Below, one piece after another: positions 1-10,477 of a stretch of 64,000 bases of DNA. The DNA comes from Saprolegnia diclina VS20 (lineage: Eukaryota; Oomycota; Saprolegniomycetes; Saprolegniales; Saprolegniaceae), in contig NW_008246115.1 of the NCBI RefSeq assembly GCF_000281045.1, positions 209,506 through 273,505 of the forward strand, written 5' to 3'. Under the pieces are notes generated by a model, which ran no database searches, had not been told where the DNA came from, and saw only the letters and a program-made list of their open reading frames with translations. Every line of letters starts with the position of its first letter. Position 1 is the stretch's first letter. Made by a program: the position numbers and the translations under genes.

Positions 1-23
1 CCAATGGCCGTCGGCGTTTCTAA

Positions 24-1099
24 ATGGCACACATGCAGCACCGCGACGTCGGCGTCCTCCGCGGCCATAAGCGACCTGTCAACTGCTTGGCCAAGTGCTT
101 GAGCGGCGCGCCCGACCTGCTCGCGTCTGGCAGCCAAGACAGCACGGTTCGCATCTGGGACCTGCGCACAAACAAGGTCGCACAGTGCATCACGCAAGCG
201 TTTGCTGGCGACGCCGTGAGCTCGGTCGCGTTTCCGTCGGCGACCGACCTCTACGTGGCATCGCACAACCAGCTCTACACATTCGACCTGCGCAATGCGG
301 GTATGATAGTGAAGGAAGCAACGACGATCTTGGAGCCGGCGGCCGACGAGATCAACACGCTCGCGGTGCATCCGTCGCATGCCAAGAAGCCATGGCTCGC
401 CGTGCCCGACGACGAAGGCGAGATTGGCATCGTCAACCTCCAGACTAAAGCACTACAGACGACGCTACGCGGCCAGCACACGAACCTTTGCATGTCGGCG
501 GCCTTCCGCCCCAAGTGCGCCGGATACGACCTCGTCACGGGCGGCCACGACTGCCAGCTCGTCTTTTGGGAAGTGAGCGGTGATCGTGGCAGCGGCCGCA
601 TGCGCGCCAAGCTCAGTATGCAAGACATCATTGGCGACGATGCGCTCGCTGACGGCACGCAGATGTGGAACCCGCCGTTCGTGTACGACTTGGCCTTCAA
701 CGCGGCCGGGCGGTCGTTGGCGGCGGCGCTCGGGGACGGGTCCGTGGTGTTGCTCGACTTTGCTTCGCGCAGTCTCCAGCGACGACTTACGGCCCATCGC
801 GCGGTGGCTACCTGCGTCGAGTTTGCCGCGTGGCAAGGGAAGGAGTACCTCATCTCGGCGGCCAACGACGCCACGGTGCGTAAACTTCCTCGGGAAGAAA
901 ATATCTCAGAATTACATTGCTCCTGTAGGTTGCGATCTGGGACTACAAGGCTGCTATCCAGAGCGCGGACGAGGCGGCGGTGATGGTTCCGCTGGCCAAC
1001 CGACCGAACGCGATTGCCACGTACATCAACGAGGACGGGTGCACGCTTTATGTCGGCGACGACCGCACAGCGACGATCACCATGATCCAACTGCACTAA
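24..1099 (+). CDS. WD40-repeat protein, WDR53-like
   Basis: Two exons (24-875 and 929-1099) joined across a 53-bp GT-AG intron give about 340 residues. WD-type repeats are visible throughout: an early GSQDSTVRIWDLR, a mid-protein GGHDCQLVFWEV, and after the splice an ATVAIWDYKAA strand that is broken if the intron is not removed. The pattern is a single seven-bladed beta-propeller with little else, as in WDR53-type proteins, which act as binding platforms. The exact orthologue is inference; another single-propeller WD40 family is possible. The ATG at 24 is the first in frame, so an upstream exon beyond the window edge cannot be excluded. The gene ends about 230 bp before the next ATG on the same strand. 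Confidence 0.8.
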
Positions 1100-1327
1100 T
1101 ACAGCACGTGTCCTGTGTGTCGCTACTCGTTCGCGTCTTGCATCGTGTGTCGATGCTTCCTACCGTCGGTCGGTCGCACTTCAACCTGGCAAGCCGCTTT
1201 TCCGTGGTATATGCCACATATAGCCACATCGAGCCCCAAACAAGATGGCGAAGCCACAAATAACCACAAACAAGGAAGCGATCTTGCTCCAACTTGCCAT
1301 TATCGAATCCGCCAAGCAGCGAGCAAG

Positions 1328-1800
1328 ATGCAAGGAAACAAGGAGAACGCGACGCCGGCGACGAATAGCCAACTGGGCGAAGCGAACGGTGCGACGCAAC
1401 CGGCGCCCGCGGCAGCTTCCGCACCAGCGTCCGGGTACATCTTCCCGGGCTGCACCAAGCCCTTCAACGAGATGACTGATGACGAGATCGAGGCCGGCGT
1501 GCGTGCGGGCATCCTCCCGCTCAAGGTACATGCGCTTGGAAAGGTGACACGCATGGAAGCAGAGTGTAGGCCTTGTACCCCACCGCGGTCAAGATCACGA
1601 AGACGCCGTTGCCGGGGACGACCAAGCCGATTGCACCGACATCGCCCGGCGTCTTCAAGGTGTTTATGTACCTCATCGACGAGCTGGCCAACGAGGCCAT
1701 CGTCGCGGACCCGCATGGCATCTACCCGCTCGAGTTTGAAGGCATCGACAAGATCGTGCAGCTCCACTTGGCGTTCCCGGAAGCGATCTGGCAGTTGTAG
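1328..1800 (+). CDS. Hypothetical protein, two exons
   Basis: Exons 1328-1525 and 1570-1800, with a 44-bp intron ending in TAG, give a 142-residue protein. The first part is low complexity (Asn, Ala, Pro). It is followed by an ordered stretch containing YIFPGCTKPFNEMTDDE and, after the splice, GVFKVFMYLIDELANEAI and a C-terminal FEGIDKIVQLHLAF. The intron keeps the frame and rescues the second half, which supports a real gene. I do not recognise the family. The acidic and hydrophobic alternation suggests a small folded domain, but no function can be proposed. Confidence 0.6.
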
Positions 1801-2393
1801 GGTGGTGCCACGCGCAGAAGGTAACGTGAGTTCGTCGTCTTTGCATCTCATGCGACGAGAGCGCCTTATAACGCTTCAACAAGACGTGTGTGTGCGAGCT
1901 CTTCTCTTCTCTCGTGTATGCTGCACCGGGCATGCCCTTCAACGCCACCTTATCCTTGCTGAATGCAGAGAACGTTGGGTTGAAGTAGGCATGTTGCATC
2001 CTCTTCGGAAGAGAGAGAGAGCATGCTTGGTCACCTGCTCTATCCATCATCTCAAGATGGGACTGCCAGTAGCACGCAGATAACTACGAGTACATGCGAG
2101 AGACCGATTGGAGTTCATCCTGTCAACAGCTTTGGTGGCCACGGGGCCCGCACCACCTTTTTGGATCTCACATCACTGGACAGCAAGTCGGCCGCTCTTG
2201 CAGCTTCTCTTGGTCACAGCGCTGCGCTCGAGTATGCACCTTCGAGACGCATGTCATTAGCTGTAGCGAGGACGAGGTACGGCAGCTTTCGCCACTGCGC
2301 GGGAAGCTCGTCGGTCACCCAAGCCAGTGTATTATCCGGTCGGCAAATCTTCCGGATACGGGCACTTGACGGTTGCCCGCCAGTCCCATTTGG
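1801..2393. other. Intergenic region upstream of thiamin pyrophosphokinase
   Basis: No convincing reading frame. A CCGGATA element lies at 2352-2358, close to the next start codon. Confidence 0.5.
2352..2358 (+). promoter_or_regulatory. CCGGATA element upstream of thiamin pyrophosphokinase
   Basis: The heptamer CCGGATA ends 35 bp before the preferred ATG at 2394. The same word, or its complement, recurs just upstream of several other genes here. Its role as a core-promoter element is inference from position. Confidence 0.35.
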
Positions 2394-3282
2394 ATGCATC
2401 GCCGAATTGGGTCGAGCCTCATGCGCATCTACGACAACACGTGCTTGACACGGCGCGTGGCCGGCGAAGCGCCGATCGCACTCGTCATTCTCAACGGCAC
2501 TGGCCTCGTGAAAGGCTTCGAGGCGCTCTGGCCGCGGGCGACGGTCACCATCTGCGCGGATGGCGGCGCCAACAAGCTCTATGATACGTGGCGCGCCGCG
2601 GGCAAGGACGAGCCGTGGATTCCGCAGTACGTCAAGGGCGACTTGGACTCGCTGCGGCCGGACGTGTCGGCGTTCTTTGAGGCGAGAGGTACCGTTATCA
2701 TGAAAGACCCGGACCAGGACACGAACGACTTGGACAAGTGCCTCGCACTACTCGAGTCGCTTCAAGCGAGCATGCCCGGCAAAGAAGACGGCAACGATGC
2801 GTCGGCGCTCAAGCTCAAGGTGCTCATGCTCGGCGCGATGGGCGGTCGGTTCGACCAAGAGATTCAAAACATCAGCGCGCTCTACCGCTGGTACGGCTGA
2901 TGCACATGTCGTCGTCTTGGCGAGCATGCGTAGGTCCCACGTCTTTGAGAGCATGACGCTCTTCTCCGACCATACGTCCGTGATGCTCTTGTCGCCTGGA
3001 AAGCATTGCATTCGACCCAACTTCGATATTGAGTCGCGGACCTGTGGCCTCATTCCGCTCGGTACACGCCACATGCTGTCGAGCGTGGCTCATGCGCAAT
3101 ATGTAGGTGGCACATGCAAGGCGCTGACGACGCAAGGCCTCAAGTGGGACATGACGGACTTTGAGACCGCCGTCAGTGGCTTTGTGAGCAGCTCCAACCA
3201 TTGCCTCGCCGATGAGATCATTGTTGAGAACTCGGACCCGCTCATCTGGACCACAGAGATCCGGTCAGACGCCTCCGGCTAA
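2394..3282 (+). CDS. TPK1: Thiamin pyrophosphokinase
   Basis: Transfers pyrophosphate from ATP to thiamin to make thiamin diphosphate in the cytosol. Exons 2394-2890, 2934-3061 and 3107-3282 (introns of 43 and 45 bp) give about 266 residues, against roughly 240 in animals. Family motifs are in order: ALVILNG, CADGGANKLYD, the acidic VKGDLDSLRP, DPDQDTNDLDKCL, the GAMGGRFDQ loop, LLSPGKH, CGLIPLG, GLKWDM and the closing SDPLIWTTEI. Removing both introns restores unbroken similarity across the catalytic and thiamin-binding domains. ATGs at 2373, 2394 and 2421 share the frame; 2394 or 2421 best fits the family length. Confidence 0.92.
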
Positions 3283-3764
3283 GCTTGTGGATCGATAAGA
3301 AGGCCATTGAGTGGATTCGTCTTCGTCTTGCATCCAAAGACTCTGGCAGTGCAAGGTTGCCGCAAGAGATTTTCACGTGTGTGTGAAATGAATGCGTGAA
3401 AAACGATGAGATTGGCTCGTCAATTTATAGCTGACCAATCAGACGCAGATAGGAATCGGGCGCGCTGCCAAAACCGAGCAGCGCAATTTGAGATTGCCGA
3501 TGATGGCCCAGTACCTTGGACGCGGTCGCCACTTGGTGCCATTACCACGCCTCCTTGTGGGTTCAGCGCAGCAAATTTGCCTGTCTGGCGCTGCGCTCCT
3601 GTCGACCAAGGCGCCGCCGCACGGGCGCTCACTTACGTCGCCGTGGCAAGGGTTCAAAGCGCTCAACTCTGGCATAGAGTGGCTCTATAGTTCGGCGGTA
3701 ATGACGTCCATACGTCCGCTAGAGCTCGTAGTCGATCGTGGCTGCTTCGTAGGACACCCGAAAG
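3283..3764. other. Intergenic region
   Basis: No supported gene. A CCAAT-type box (ACCAATCAG) occurs near 3434, which suits the promoter of the following ankyrin gene. Confidence 0.4.
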
Positions 3765-4768
3765 ATGGCGCGCGCTGCAGCCAAGGGCGATGTCGCGACC
3801 GTAAGTCGACTCTTGGCGGCCGGCGTGGATCCCAACACGTCCAAAACCGTACGCTACTGACTTCCTACTCGTCAACGAAGGCTATCTTATGGTCCTAGTG
3901 GTTTGGTGCAACAGCTCTGGCAATGGCAGTGACCGAAGGCCATGCCGACGTCGTCGAGCGACTCCTTGCGGCGAGCGCAGACGTCAACCAGCCGTGTCTT
4001 GTACGCATACATTGACGTCAAGAAGCGAGTGGTCATGTTGCCGTTGGTCTCGTAGGAAACGAGCGACATGACGCCACTGACACTAGCTTCTTTCAACGGC
4101 CACATCGACATCGTCCATCACCTGCTGCGTGCGAACGCAGACGTGAACCAGCCTTCGCTACAGGTACGTACACGAATCTCCATCTAGCTTCGCGGACATG
4201 TACGTTGGACAGGGGTTCGAGACGCCGCTGTCCGCCGCCGCAAGTGCGGGGCACCTTGCGATCGTCCAGCGACTGATTGCTGCGGAGGCCGACGTCAACT
4301 TTGTCAATGACGTACATGCCCATAATCTTAGTGACTGATACATAGTCCATTCCAACGGTTTAGGAAGGAAGCTCGGTGGTACACCTGGCGGCTGACTATG
4401 GCCGAACGCAAATCGTCACAACCTTGACTGCTGCGGGTGCTGACGTACACGGCTATAACCATGTCCTTTCGCCATCTTGCTATTGTCAACTAGGCTCATT
4501 GCGCTTGTAGGATGGGGACTCGGTGCTTCGAGCGGCTGTAAACAGTGGCGAGATCAGTACGGTCGCTGCAGTCCTTGCTGCAGACCAACGATTGCTTCCG
4601 ACTCGGAAGCAATCGTTGAAGCTCATGGTGTCACCTCGGAAGTTCCGAGGTGACACCATGAGCTTCAAGAGGGTATTTGACCACTGCTAGTAGCACAGTC
4701 TTGTGGCGGTGGCGGAAGCCAACGGAGATGAAGACACTGCGCGTCTGCTGCGCAAGGTGTTCCCATAG
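3765..4768 (+). CDS. Ankyrin-repeat protein, about one repeat per exon
   Basis: Seven exons (3765-3848, 3899-4000, 4056-4163, 4213-4311, 4364-4462, 4511-4641, 4699-4768) give about 230 residues. Exons two to five are 34, 36, 33 and 33 codons, in phase 0, and each carries an ankyrin repeat: GHADVVERLLAASADVN, GHIDIVHHLLRANADVN, GHLAIVQRLIAAEADVN and a weaker GRTQIVTTLTAAGADVH. Ankyrin stacks mediate protein binding; the partner is unknown. The last intron (4642-4698) is the only one that keeps the frame, and it contains the right arm of a perfect hairpin whose left arm is coding, so the 3' end may have been rebuilt recently. Splicing there is uncertain. Confidence 0.7.
4586..4618. repeat. Perfect hairpin A in the ankyrin gene
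   Basis: Arms 4586-4600 and 4604-4618 are exact reverse complements (15 bp) around a 3-nt loop. It lies in the penultimate exon and shares three bases with the next hairpin. Confidence 0.9.
4616..4668. repeat. Perfect hairpin B in the ankyrin gene
   Basis: Arms 4616-4640 and 4644-4668 are exact reverse complements (25 bp) around a 3-nt loop (AGT). The left arm is coding; the right arm falls in the best-fitting last intron. Confidence 0.9.
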
Positions 4769-4853
4769 CTGATACAAGTCAGCTTCACGCTTCCCTTAAG
4801 GTGCAATGCCACGACAAGGAAGCCTTTCACAGATTCTGGGCAGTCTTTCTCCG

Positions 4854-4880
4854 TATCCGGATTTCCTTTTCATCCGGATA
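4854..4880 (+). promoter_or_regulatory. Paired CCGGAT elements upstream of LRR copy 1
   Basis: TATCCGG at 4854-4860 and CCGGATA at 4874-4880 precede the ATG at 4896. The same arrangement precedes the neighbouring LRR copy, so the promoter was duplicated with the gene. Function is inferred. Confidence 0.4.
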
Positions 4881-4895
4881 TGGTGGTAATTCACA

Positions 4896-6398
4896 ATGTC
4901 CCAGCGACAGCGACCACGCCCAGCGCAGCCATCGGTGCTCGATATCCCAGACGTCCTGGTCCTCCTCGTCCAGTACTCGTCGGCGCCGAGCGATGTCGTC
5001 TCGTTCCTCCAAGCGCTGCCGTTGGCTCTGCGCACACCAGCACTGACTGGGCTTCTTGGCCTCTTGACGAAGTATCGTGATGTCACGTCAGATACGTCGT
5101 GCTAGCCCACGCCCTGCCTCGATGGAGACGTCCGGCGAGGCAAGCTCAAACGCATTATCGCGGCCATTTCGGTCTTCAGCAGCATGCGCATCGGCGGCGT
5201 CAACCTGAGCAAGCGCTGGTCCGCGAGTGCAGACGCATCATTCCGCCTGCCTTTTTGCGGGTTCGTCGCAACGTGGGCCGCCAAGGTGACAGCTGTGAAC
5301 ATCTACAACGACATTGACGAGCCCGAGCACCGCGACGAGCTGAGCCGCGTGCTATCTCGTTGCACGAACCTCAAGGATGTGTGTATTCCGGGCCATCTGG
5401 ACTTGCTCGAGGCTGTGACGTCACCAGCGCACTGCGTCTCGGATCTCCGCCTCCCTTGGTACGCATGGCGCGGTACTACGCTGTCGACCATTGCGCCGTT
5501 GCAGCGCTGGCTTGCCTCTGGCCATGCGCGCCACTTGTCACTGGATGGTTTTGACACTGGGGTGAACACTGCTCTGGCGCGTGCACTAGCGTCATCGCCG
5601 ACGCTCTCGAGCTTACGCCTCAATGCATCGAACAGCGTTGTCAAAAGCCTTGTCGCTCACGGTGCGACGCTGGCATCGCTCACGAAGCTCGATGCCTCCA
5701 TACGATCGGGCGAATTGATGTCGGGTCTACTCTCGCTGCTCCCGTTGCCGACGATGAAGACGCTCTCGGTTGACACGCTTGGAAGAGAGCACAGCCTCCT
5801 CGAAATGCTTCCACATATGCCGTCGCTCGAGAGCTTGAGCCTCCGCAACTTGGAACTTTGCAGCACGAACATGAATTGGCCGTCCTTCGCCGCGCCGTCG
5901 ACGCTCCGCACGCTCACACTGGCCAATCTTAGAGTGTCGGAGACGAGTCTGGACGCGCTCTTCCAGTGGGCCACGAGCTCCACGCACCTCGAGTCAGTCA
6001 CGTTCAACGTCTGCGCGTCGATTGGCTCGCGGAAGCCGAGCGTCATCAAGACGGTCCAGCGATGCATCGGCGCCGGTGTTGGATGCATGCGCTTTGAAGA
6101 CTGTGCGATGGGCACTCACCAAGTCTCGGATTTGGTCAAGGCGCTGCGTGGGGCACAGGCGCGTGTCGCTTTCGAGCTCGATCTCTCAGACAACTCATTT
6201 CTTATGGCGGGGGTCCAAGCCCTGCTCAGGGCACTCGCAACGTGCACAAACGTTTCGATCAAGCTCCCACCTGCGCTGCAACCGGCTCTCCAAGGTACGG
6301 AACCACGGTACCTCGCCAAAGCTAAAGCCGCAGGCGTCACCATCGACGTGCGCGACGGGGACGTTTACATTCGCAGCCGAACGACGGCGAAGGCCTAG
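4896..6398 (+). pseudogene. LRR-family gene copy 1 with a premature stop
   Basis: From the ATG at 4896 the frame matches the intact neighbour at 7354 codon for codon, with two extra residues near the N-terminus. At 5103-5105 a TAG stands where the neighbour has TGG (Trp68 there, codon 70 here). Beyond it the frame is open to 6398, so one base change separates this copy from an intact gene of about 500 residues. An internal ATG at 5184 could still give a 404-residue product. The body shows irregular LRR-like units such as MPSLESLSLRNLELCS and STLRTLTLANLRVSE. Reading it as a young pseudogene, a truncated allele or an assembly error are all possible. The molecular function of the family is unknown. 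Confidence 0.7.
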
Positions 6399-6598
6399 TT
6401 TGGAGCTCCAAGTGGCACCATTTCTTATCGTATTTGCGTCTATACCAGTAGTGGATTCTTCCACGCCTCGAGAACACCGCGTTGGTGTTCGTTGCGAGCG
6501 TAACCTAACCTCATCAGGCCACCAACCTACGGCGGGGACCCTGTATCTCGCGTCGCTCAAGCAACTCGAGCTGCAACACGCAGCGGTGCGCGGTAGCT

Positions 6599-6940
6599 GT
6601 GCGCGGTGACTTTCAACGCGAGCTCACGCTGGGACTGGCCCACTGCACCAAGCTGCAGTACCTCGATGTCTCTGCAACTGGTCTTTACGAAGCCTTGTGG
6701 CTGGCGCAACTGCCGTGCCCGAAGCTCGACGCGCCCCGGGTGCGCTTCGGAAAAGGCGCTTCCAACGACCTCGTGCGGCTCATCAAAGGGATTGCCGCCG
6801 CATCTTAAACGCTGCGCTGGCTGTGCATTCAGAAGGAATCGTGGCTCAAGTCCGACCGCGCGCGCAACCTGAAGAATTTGGCCGCCGCCAACATTACGCT
6901 CAAGTACGTTGCGGCAACACAGATTTATATCATCGGCGTC
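6599..6940 (+). pseudogene. Relict of an LRR-family gene (C-terminal part)
   Basis: One frame reads HCTKLQYLDVSATGLYEALW and, after a TAA at 6806-6808, continues with TLRWLCIQKESWLKSD and NLAAANITLKYV. These match the layout of the LRR family's C-terminal end (a repeat, then an alanine-rich helix, then a final strand). No start codon or N-terminal half is visible. It lies between two better copies, so it is probably the decayed end of another tandem duplicate. Confidence 0.5.
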
Positions 6941-7310
6941 AGTCGTACGACTACTGGGACGCCAAGTCGGCGGGCCACACGCGTCTCGTCGCATTTGTCT
7001 ACAAAGGGTAACGGCATGGCATGCGTCGTCAACGCATGCAACAATAAGAGAGGCGTCGCGCTACACCATTGCGGATCGACTTGACGAGCGAATCCCGGCG
7101 ACCCGATTCGTGTCACCAGCTTGCGTCGTAGCGCCATTGCTTCGGCAGTGCGTTGCGAGGTGTCGTGGAGACCGGCCTCACTCCAAGCACAAAAAGCTGG
7201 CTTGCACTTCTCTGCGCTTTGGCTCACTAAATGGCCCTTGAGATCGGTGACCATGGTCGTGACACTTGAACTGAAGACGCAGGTGTCGGATCACCGATTC
7301 GGCGGGTCAT

Positions 7311-7335
7311 CCGGATTTCCCTTGTCATCCGGATA
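7311..7335 (+). promoter_or_regulatory. Paired CCGGAT elements upstream of LRR copy 2
   Basis: CCGGATT at 7311-7317 and CCGGATA at 7329-7335 lie 18-43 bp before the ATG at 7354, with flanks similar to those upstream of copy 1. Confidence 0.4.
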
Positions 7336-7353
7336 CGACGCCACCAATTCGCG

Positions 7354-8871
7354 ATGGCCCAGCGACCACGCCGAGCGCAGCCATCGGTGCTCGATGTCCC
7401 GGACGTCCCGGTCCTCCTCGTCCAGTACACGTCGTCGCCGAGCAATGTCGTCTCGTTTCTTCAAGCGCTGCCATTGGCTCTGCGCTCGCCAGCACTGACT
7501 GGGCTCCTCGACCTCTTGACGAAGTATCATGATGCCACGTCAGATGCATCATACTGGCCCACGCCATGCCTCGACAACGACATCCGCCAAGACAGGCTCA
7601 CATGTATGGTCGCGGCCATCTCGATCTTCAACAGCATTTGCATCGGCGATCTCAGCCTGAGCAAGCGCTGGTCCGCGAGTGCGGACCCAACGTTCCGCCT
7701 GCCTTTTTGCGGGTTTGTCGCGACGTGGGCCGCCAAGGTGACGGCTACCGACATCTACTACACCACTCAAACGCCTGAGCACCACGACGAGCTGAGCCGC
7801 GTGCTGTCTCGTTGCACGAACCTCAAGGACGTCCGGATTCCGGGCCAACTGGACTTGCTCGAGGCCGTGACGTCGCCGGCACACTGCGTCTCAGACCTTC
7901 ATCTCACTTGGTATGCATTTCATGAGACTACACCGTCGGTCGTTGCGCCGTTGCAGCGCTGGCTTGCCTCTGGCCATGCGCGCTACTTGTCGCTGGATGG
8001 TTTTGACACTCGTCCGCTGGACACGGCTCTGGCGCGAGCACTAGCGTCATCGCCGACGCTCTCGAGCCTACGCCTCTTCGCATCAGACAGCGTTGTCAGC
8101 AGCCTTGTCGCCCACGGTGCGACTCTGGCATCGCTCACGAAGCTCGATGCGTTTGTACATTCGGGCGAATTGACGCCGAGTCTGCTCTCGCTGCTCCCGT
8201 TACCGACGATGAAGACGCTCTCGGTTAGCGCGTATGCGACGGATCTCAGCAACTGTCTCCTCGAAATGCTTCCACACATGTCGTCGCTCGAGAGCTTGAG
8301 CCTCGGCCACTTGGAACTCTGCAGCACGACCGCGATTCGTCCATCCTTCGCCGCGCCGTCGACGCTCCGCACGCTCACACTGGCCAACATTGAAGTGTTG
8401 GAGACGAATCTGAACGCTCTGTTCCTATGGGCCACAAACTCCACGCACCTCGAGTCGGTCACGTTTGAATCGTGCGCGTGGATTGGCTCTCGCATGCCGT
8501 GTGTCATCGGGACGGTCCAGCGATGCATCGGCGCCGGTGTTCGGTGCATGCGCTTTCAAGACTGTGAGATGGATACACGCCACGTCTCGGCGCTCGCCGA
8601 GGCGCTGCACGGCACACAGGCGCGAGTCGCTTTCGAGCTCGATCTCTCGGAGAACCCATTTCTTATCGCAGGGGCCCAAGCCTTGCTCAACGCGCTTGCA
8701 ACGTGCATGAACGTGTCGATCAAGCTCCCGCGGCCGTTGCTCTCGTCTCTCCAAGACAATGGACTACCGTGCATTGCTTCAGCAAGAGCTGCCGGCGTCA
8801 CCATCGACGTGCGCGGCAGAGACGTTTCCATCGGCAGCCGGACGACTGCGACTGCCTGGTTTGGAGCTTGA
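7354..8871 (+). CDS. LRR-family protein, intact copy 2
   Basis: A single exon of 505 residues. Residues 1-60 form a conserved head (SVLDVPDVPVLLVQY, then a Leu-rich helix). From about residue 140 there are irregular leucine-rich units such as SSLESLSLGHLELCS, STLRTLTLANIEVLE and THLESVTFESCAW, ending in RVAFELDLSENPF and a C-terminal strand with GVTIDVRG. No signal peptide or membrane segment is seen. The layout of a short head plus an LRR solenoid resembles F-box/LRR substrate receptors, but I see no clear F-box, so the role is unassigned. It is a tandem paralogue of the copy at 4896 and more distantly related to the one at 21226. It is the only copy in the window without a frame break. Confidence 0.75.
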   Translation: MAQRPRRAQPSVLDVPDVPVLLVQYTSSPSNVVSFLQALPLALRSPALTGLLDLLTKYHDATSDASYWPTPCLDNDIRQDRLTCMVAAISIFNSICIGDLSLSKRWSASADPTFRLPFCGFVATWAAKVTATDIYYTTQTPEHHDELSRVLSRCTNLKDVRIPGQLDLLEAVTSPAHCVSDLHLTWYAFHETTPSVVAPLQRWLASGHARYLSLDGFDTRPLDTALARALASSPTLSSLRLFASDSVVSSLVAHGATLASLTKLDAFVHSGELTPSLLSLLPLPTMKTLSVSAYATDLSNCLLEMLPHMSSLESLSLGHLELCSTTAIRPSFAAPSTLRTLTLANIEVLETNLNALFLWATNSTHLESVTFESCAWIGSRMPCVIGTVQRCIGAGVRCMRFQDCEMDTRHVSALAEALHGTQARVAFELDLSENPFLIAGAQALLNALATCMNVSIKLPRPLLSSLQDNGLPCIASARAAGVTIDVRGRDVSIGSRTTATAWFGA

Positions 8872-9383
8872 AGCGATGCCGTAAGTGCGCACGTGCGTGC
8901 AAATATAGCCTCACCACCCCCGGACACAGGTTGTATAAGGACTATAAAGGGCAACGCGGATGTGGTCTTTGGTCTCACGTTGGGTGGCGGTTAAGGATGG
9001 GTGACGACTCTTCGCAGCTGTGGGGGGTCATTACTTTATCACTGCGCCTTCTTGTCCTCAGAGCTTCGCGTCAGCACTCCTTCACCGTGGGAGATCGAAG
9101 CCGTATCGCCTCGTCGAGACCGCTTTCGCCCGAGGCGACTCGCTCGTCTACCTCTGCTGATCAAAGCGAGCACAGAACTAGAGTACTGTCCTTGATTTGC
9201 CTTGGCTGGGAGGTGCGCAAGCTGTGACGATCTAGTACGTGCGACTTGCGCGAGACTGTTGGGAGTATCTTGGCGGGGTTTTCAAATGGTTTTGAAACAA
9301 GGATATATCCTGTTTACAAGGGCTTCAACAAGGCCATGACATCCAAACCGAAAACGATTGGACAAAGCGCGCATTTGATTGAA
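8872..9383. other. Intergenic region
   Basis: No supported gene. The reading frame of the next gene extends upstream to 9246, but that stretch has no family resemblance and is more likely leader. Confidence 0.4.
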
Positions 9384-10400
9384 ATGGCCAAGGGCAAGAA
9401 GATCCAAGCAGCGCCGGCCGCGGACGCCACGCCCAAGGCCGCCAAGGAAGCAACGGCGAAGAAGGAAGCCAAGGCGCCCAAGGAACCCAAGGCGCCCAAG
9501 GAACCCAAGGCGAAGAAGGAAGCCAAGTCTGCCAAGGAAGCCAAGTCTGCGAAGGAAGCTAAGCCCGCAAAGGAAGCAAAGACGGCCAAGACCAAGGCGC
9601 CCAAGGCGGACGTCGCCAAGGCGCCCAAGAAGGATGTGCCAAAGAAGGCAGGCAAGAAGGTTGCGAAGGAGACCACGACCGAGGTGACGACGACGGCCGC
9701 CAAGTCGGCTAAGTTTGGCCAGAGCTGGAGCAAGAAGGAGGACAAGAAGCTCGTCGCTGCCGTCAAAGAGCAGGGCAAGGGCCATCAGGCCAACTGGAAG
9801 CTCGTGGCCAAGAGCGTGCCGGGCCGCACGGCCGGCGCGTGCCAAGGCCGCTGGAACACGGAGCTCGACCCGCTCGTGGACCGTCGCCCGTGGACGCCCG
9901 AGCTCGACGCGAAGCTCCTCGAGCTCTTCAAGGACGCGGCGTACGACTCGTGGAGCAAGCGCGGTGCGGCGCTTGTCGAAGGCTTGACGTCGGCGAGCGG
10001 CGAAGCCATGCGCCGATCGGGCGCCGACTGCTCCAGCCGCTACGCCAAGCTCACCAAGGCCGACAAGAAGAAGAAGGCCAAGACAACCGAGCCGACGGCC
10101 ACTGCCGCGGTGTCGTGGGACGACGAGACCGAGGCGCCCGAGGCCGACTTGAGTGCGATTACGGTGCCGGCGGCCGCCAAGCTCACGCGCAACCAAGCCA
10201 ACCGCGCGCGCCGTGTCGAGCGCCGTCGCAAGGCGGGTGCGGCCGCCGCCGAGGCCAAGAAGGCGGCCGCGGCCCTCGACGCCGAGAACGAGAACGACGA
10301 CGAAGAGCATGAACCTACAAAGCGCAAGTTCAAGGACGTGTCGGGCAACAACAAGCCTTTCAAAAAGGGCCCGCCGACCAAGAAGTTCAAGAAGCACTAA
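9384..10400 (+). CDS. Myb/SANT-domain protein with a lysine-rich tail
   Basis: A single exon of 338 residues from the ATG at 9384, preferred because it opens MAKGKK directly into the basic region; ATGs at 9246 and 9336 share the frame. Residues 1-110 are Lys/Ala/Pro-rich with reiterated AKEAK and PKEPK units, like a histone H1 tail. Two Myb-type repeats follow: SWSKKEDKKLVAAVKEQG with WKLVAKSVPGRTAGACQGRW, then RPWTPELDAKLLELF. The C-terminus is again basic with an acidic patch and ends GPPTKKFKKH. It is probably a nuclear DNA- or chromatin-binding protein. Targets are unknown. Confidence 0.78.
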   Translation: MAKGKKIQAAPAADATPKAAKEATAKKEAKAPKEPKAPKEPKAKKEAKSAKEAKSAKEAKPAKEAKTAKTKAPKADVAKAPKKDVPKKAGKKVAKETTTEVTTTAAKSAKFGQSWSKKEDKKLVAAVKEQGKGHQANWKLVAKSVPGRTAGACQGRWNTELDPLVDRRPWTPELDAKLLELFKDAAYDSWSKRGAALVEGLTSASGEAMRRSGADCSSRYAKLTKADKKKKAKTTEPTATAAVSWDDETEAPEADLSAITVPAAAKLTRNQANRARRVERRRKAGAAAAEAKKAAAALDAENENDDEEHEPTKRKFKDVSGNNKPFKKGPPTKKFKKH

Positions 10401-10477
10401 GTCCATTTCTTATCACTAACTACATATCCTTTAGACACGGCTATTTACTTGTGTACAGTCTTTGCATAGTTCGCTTG

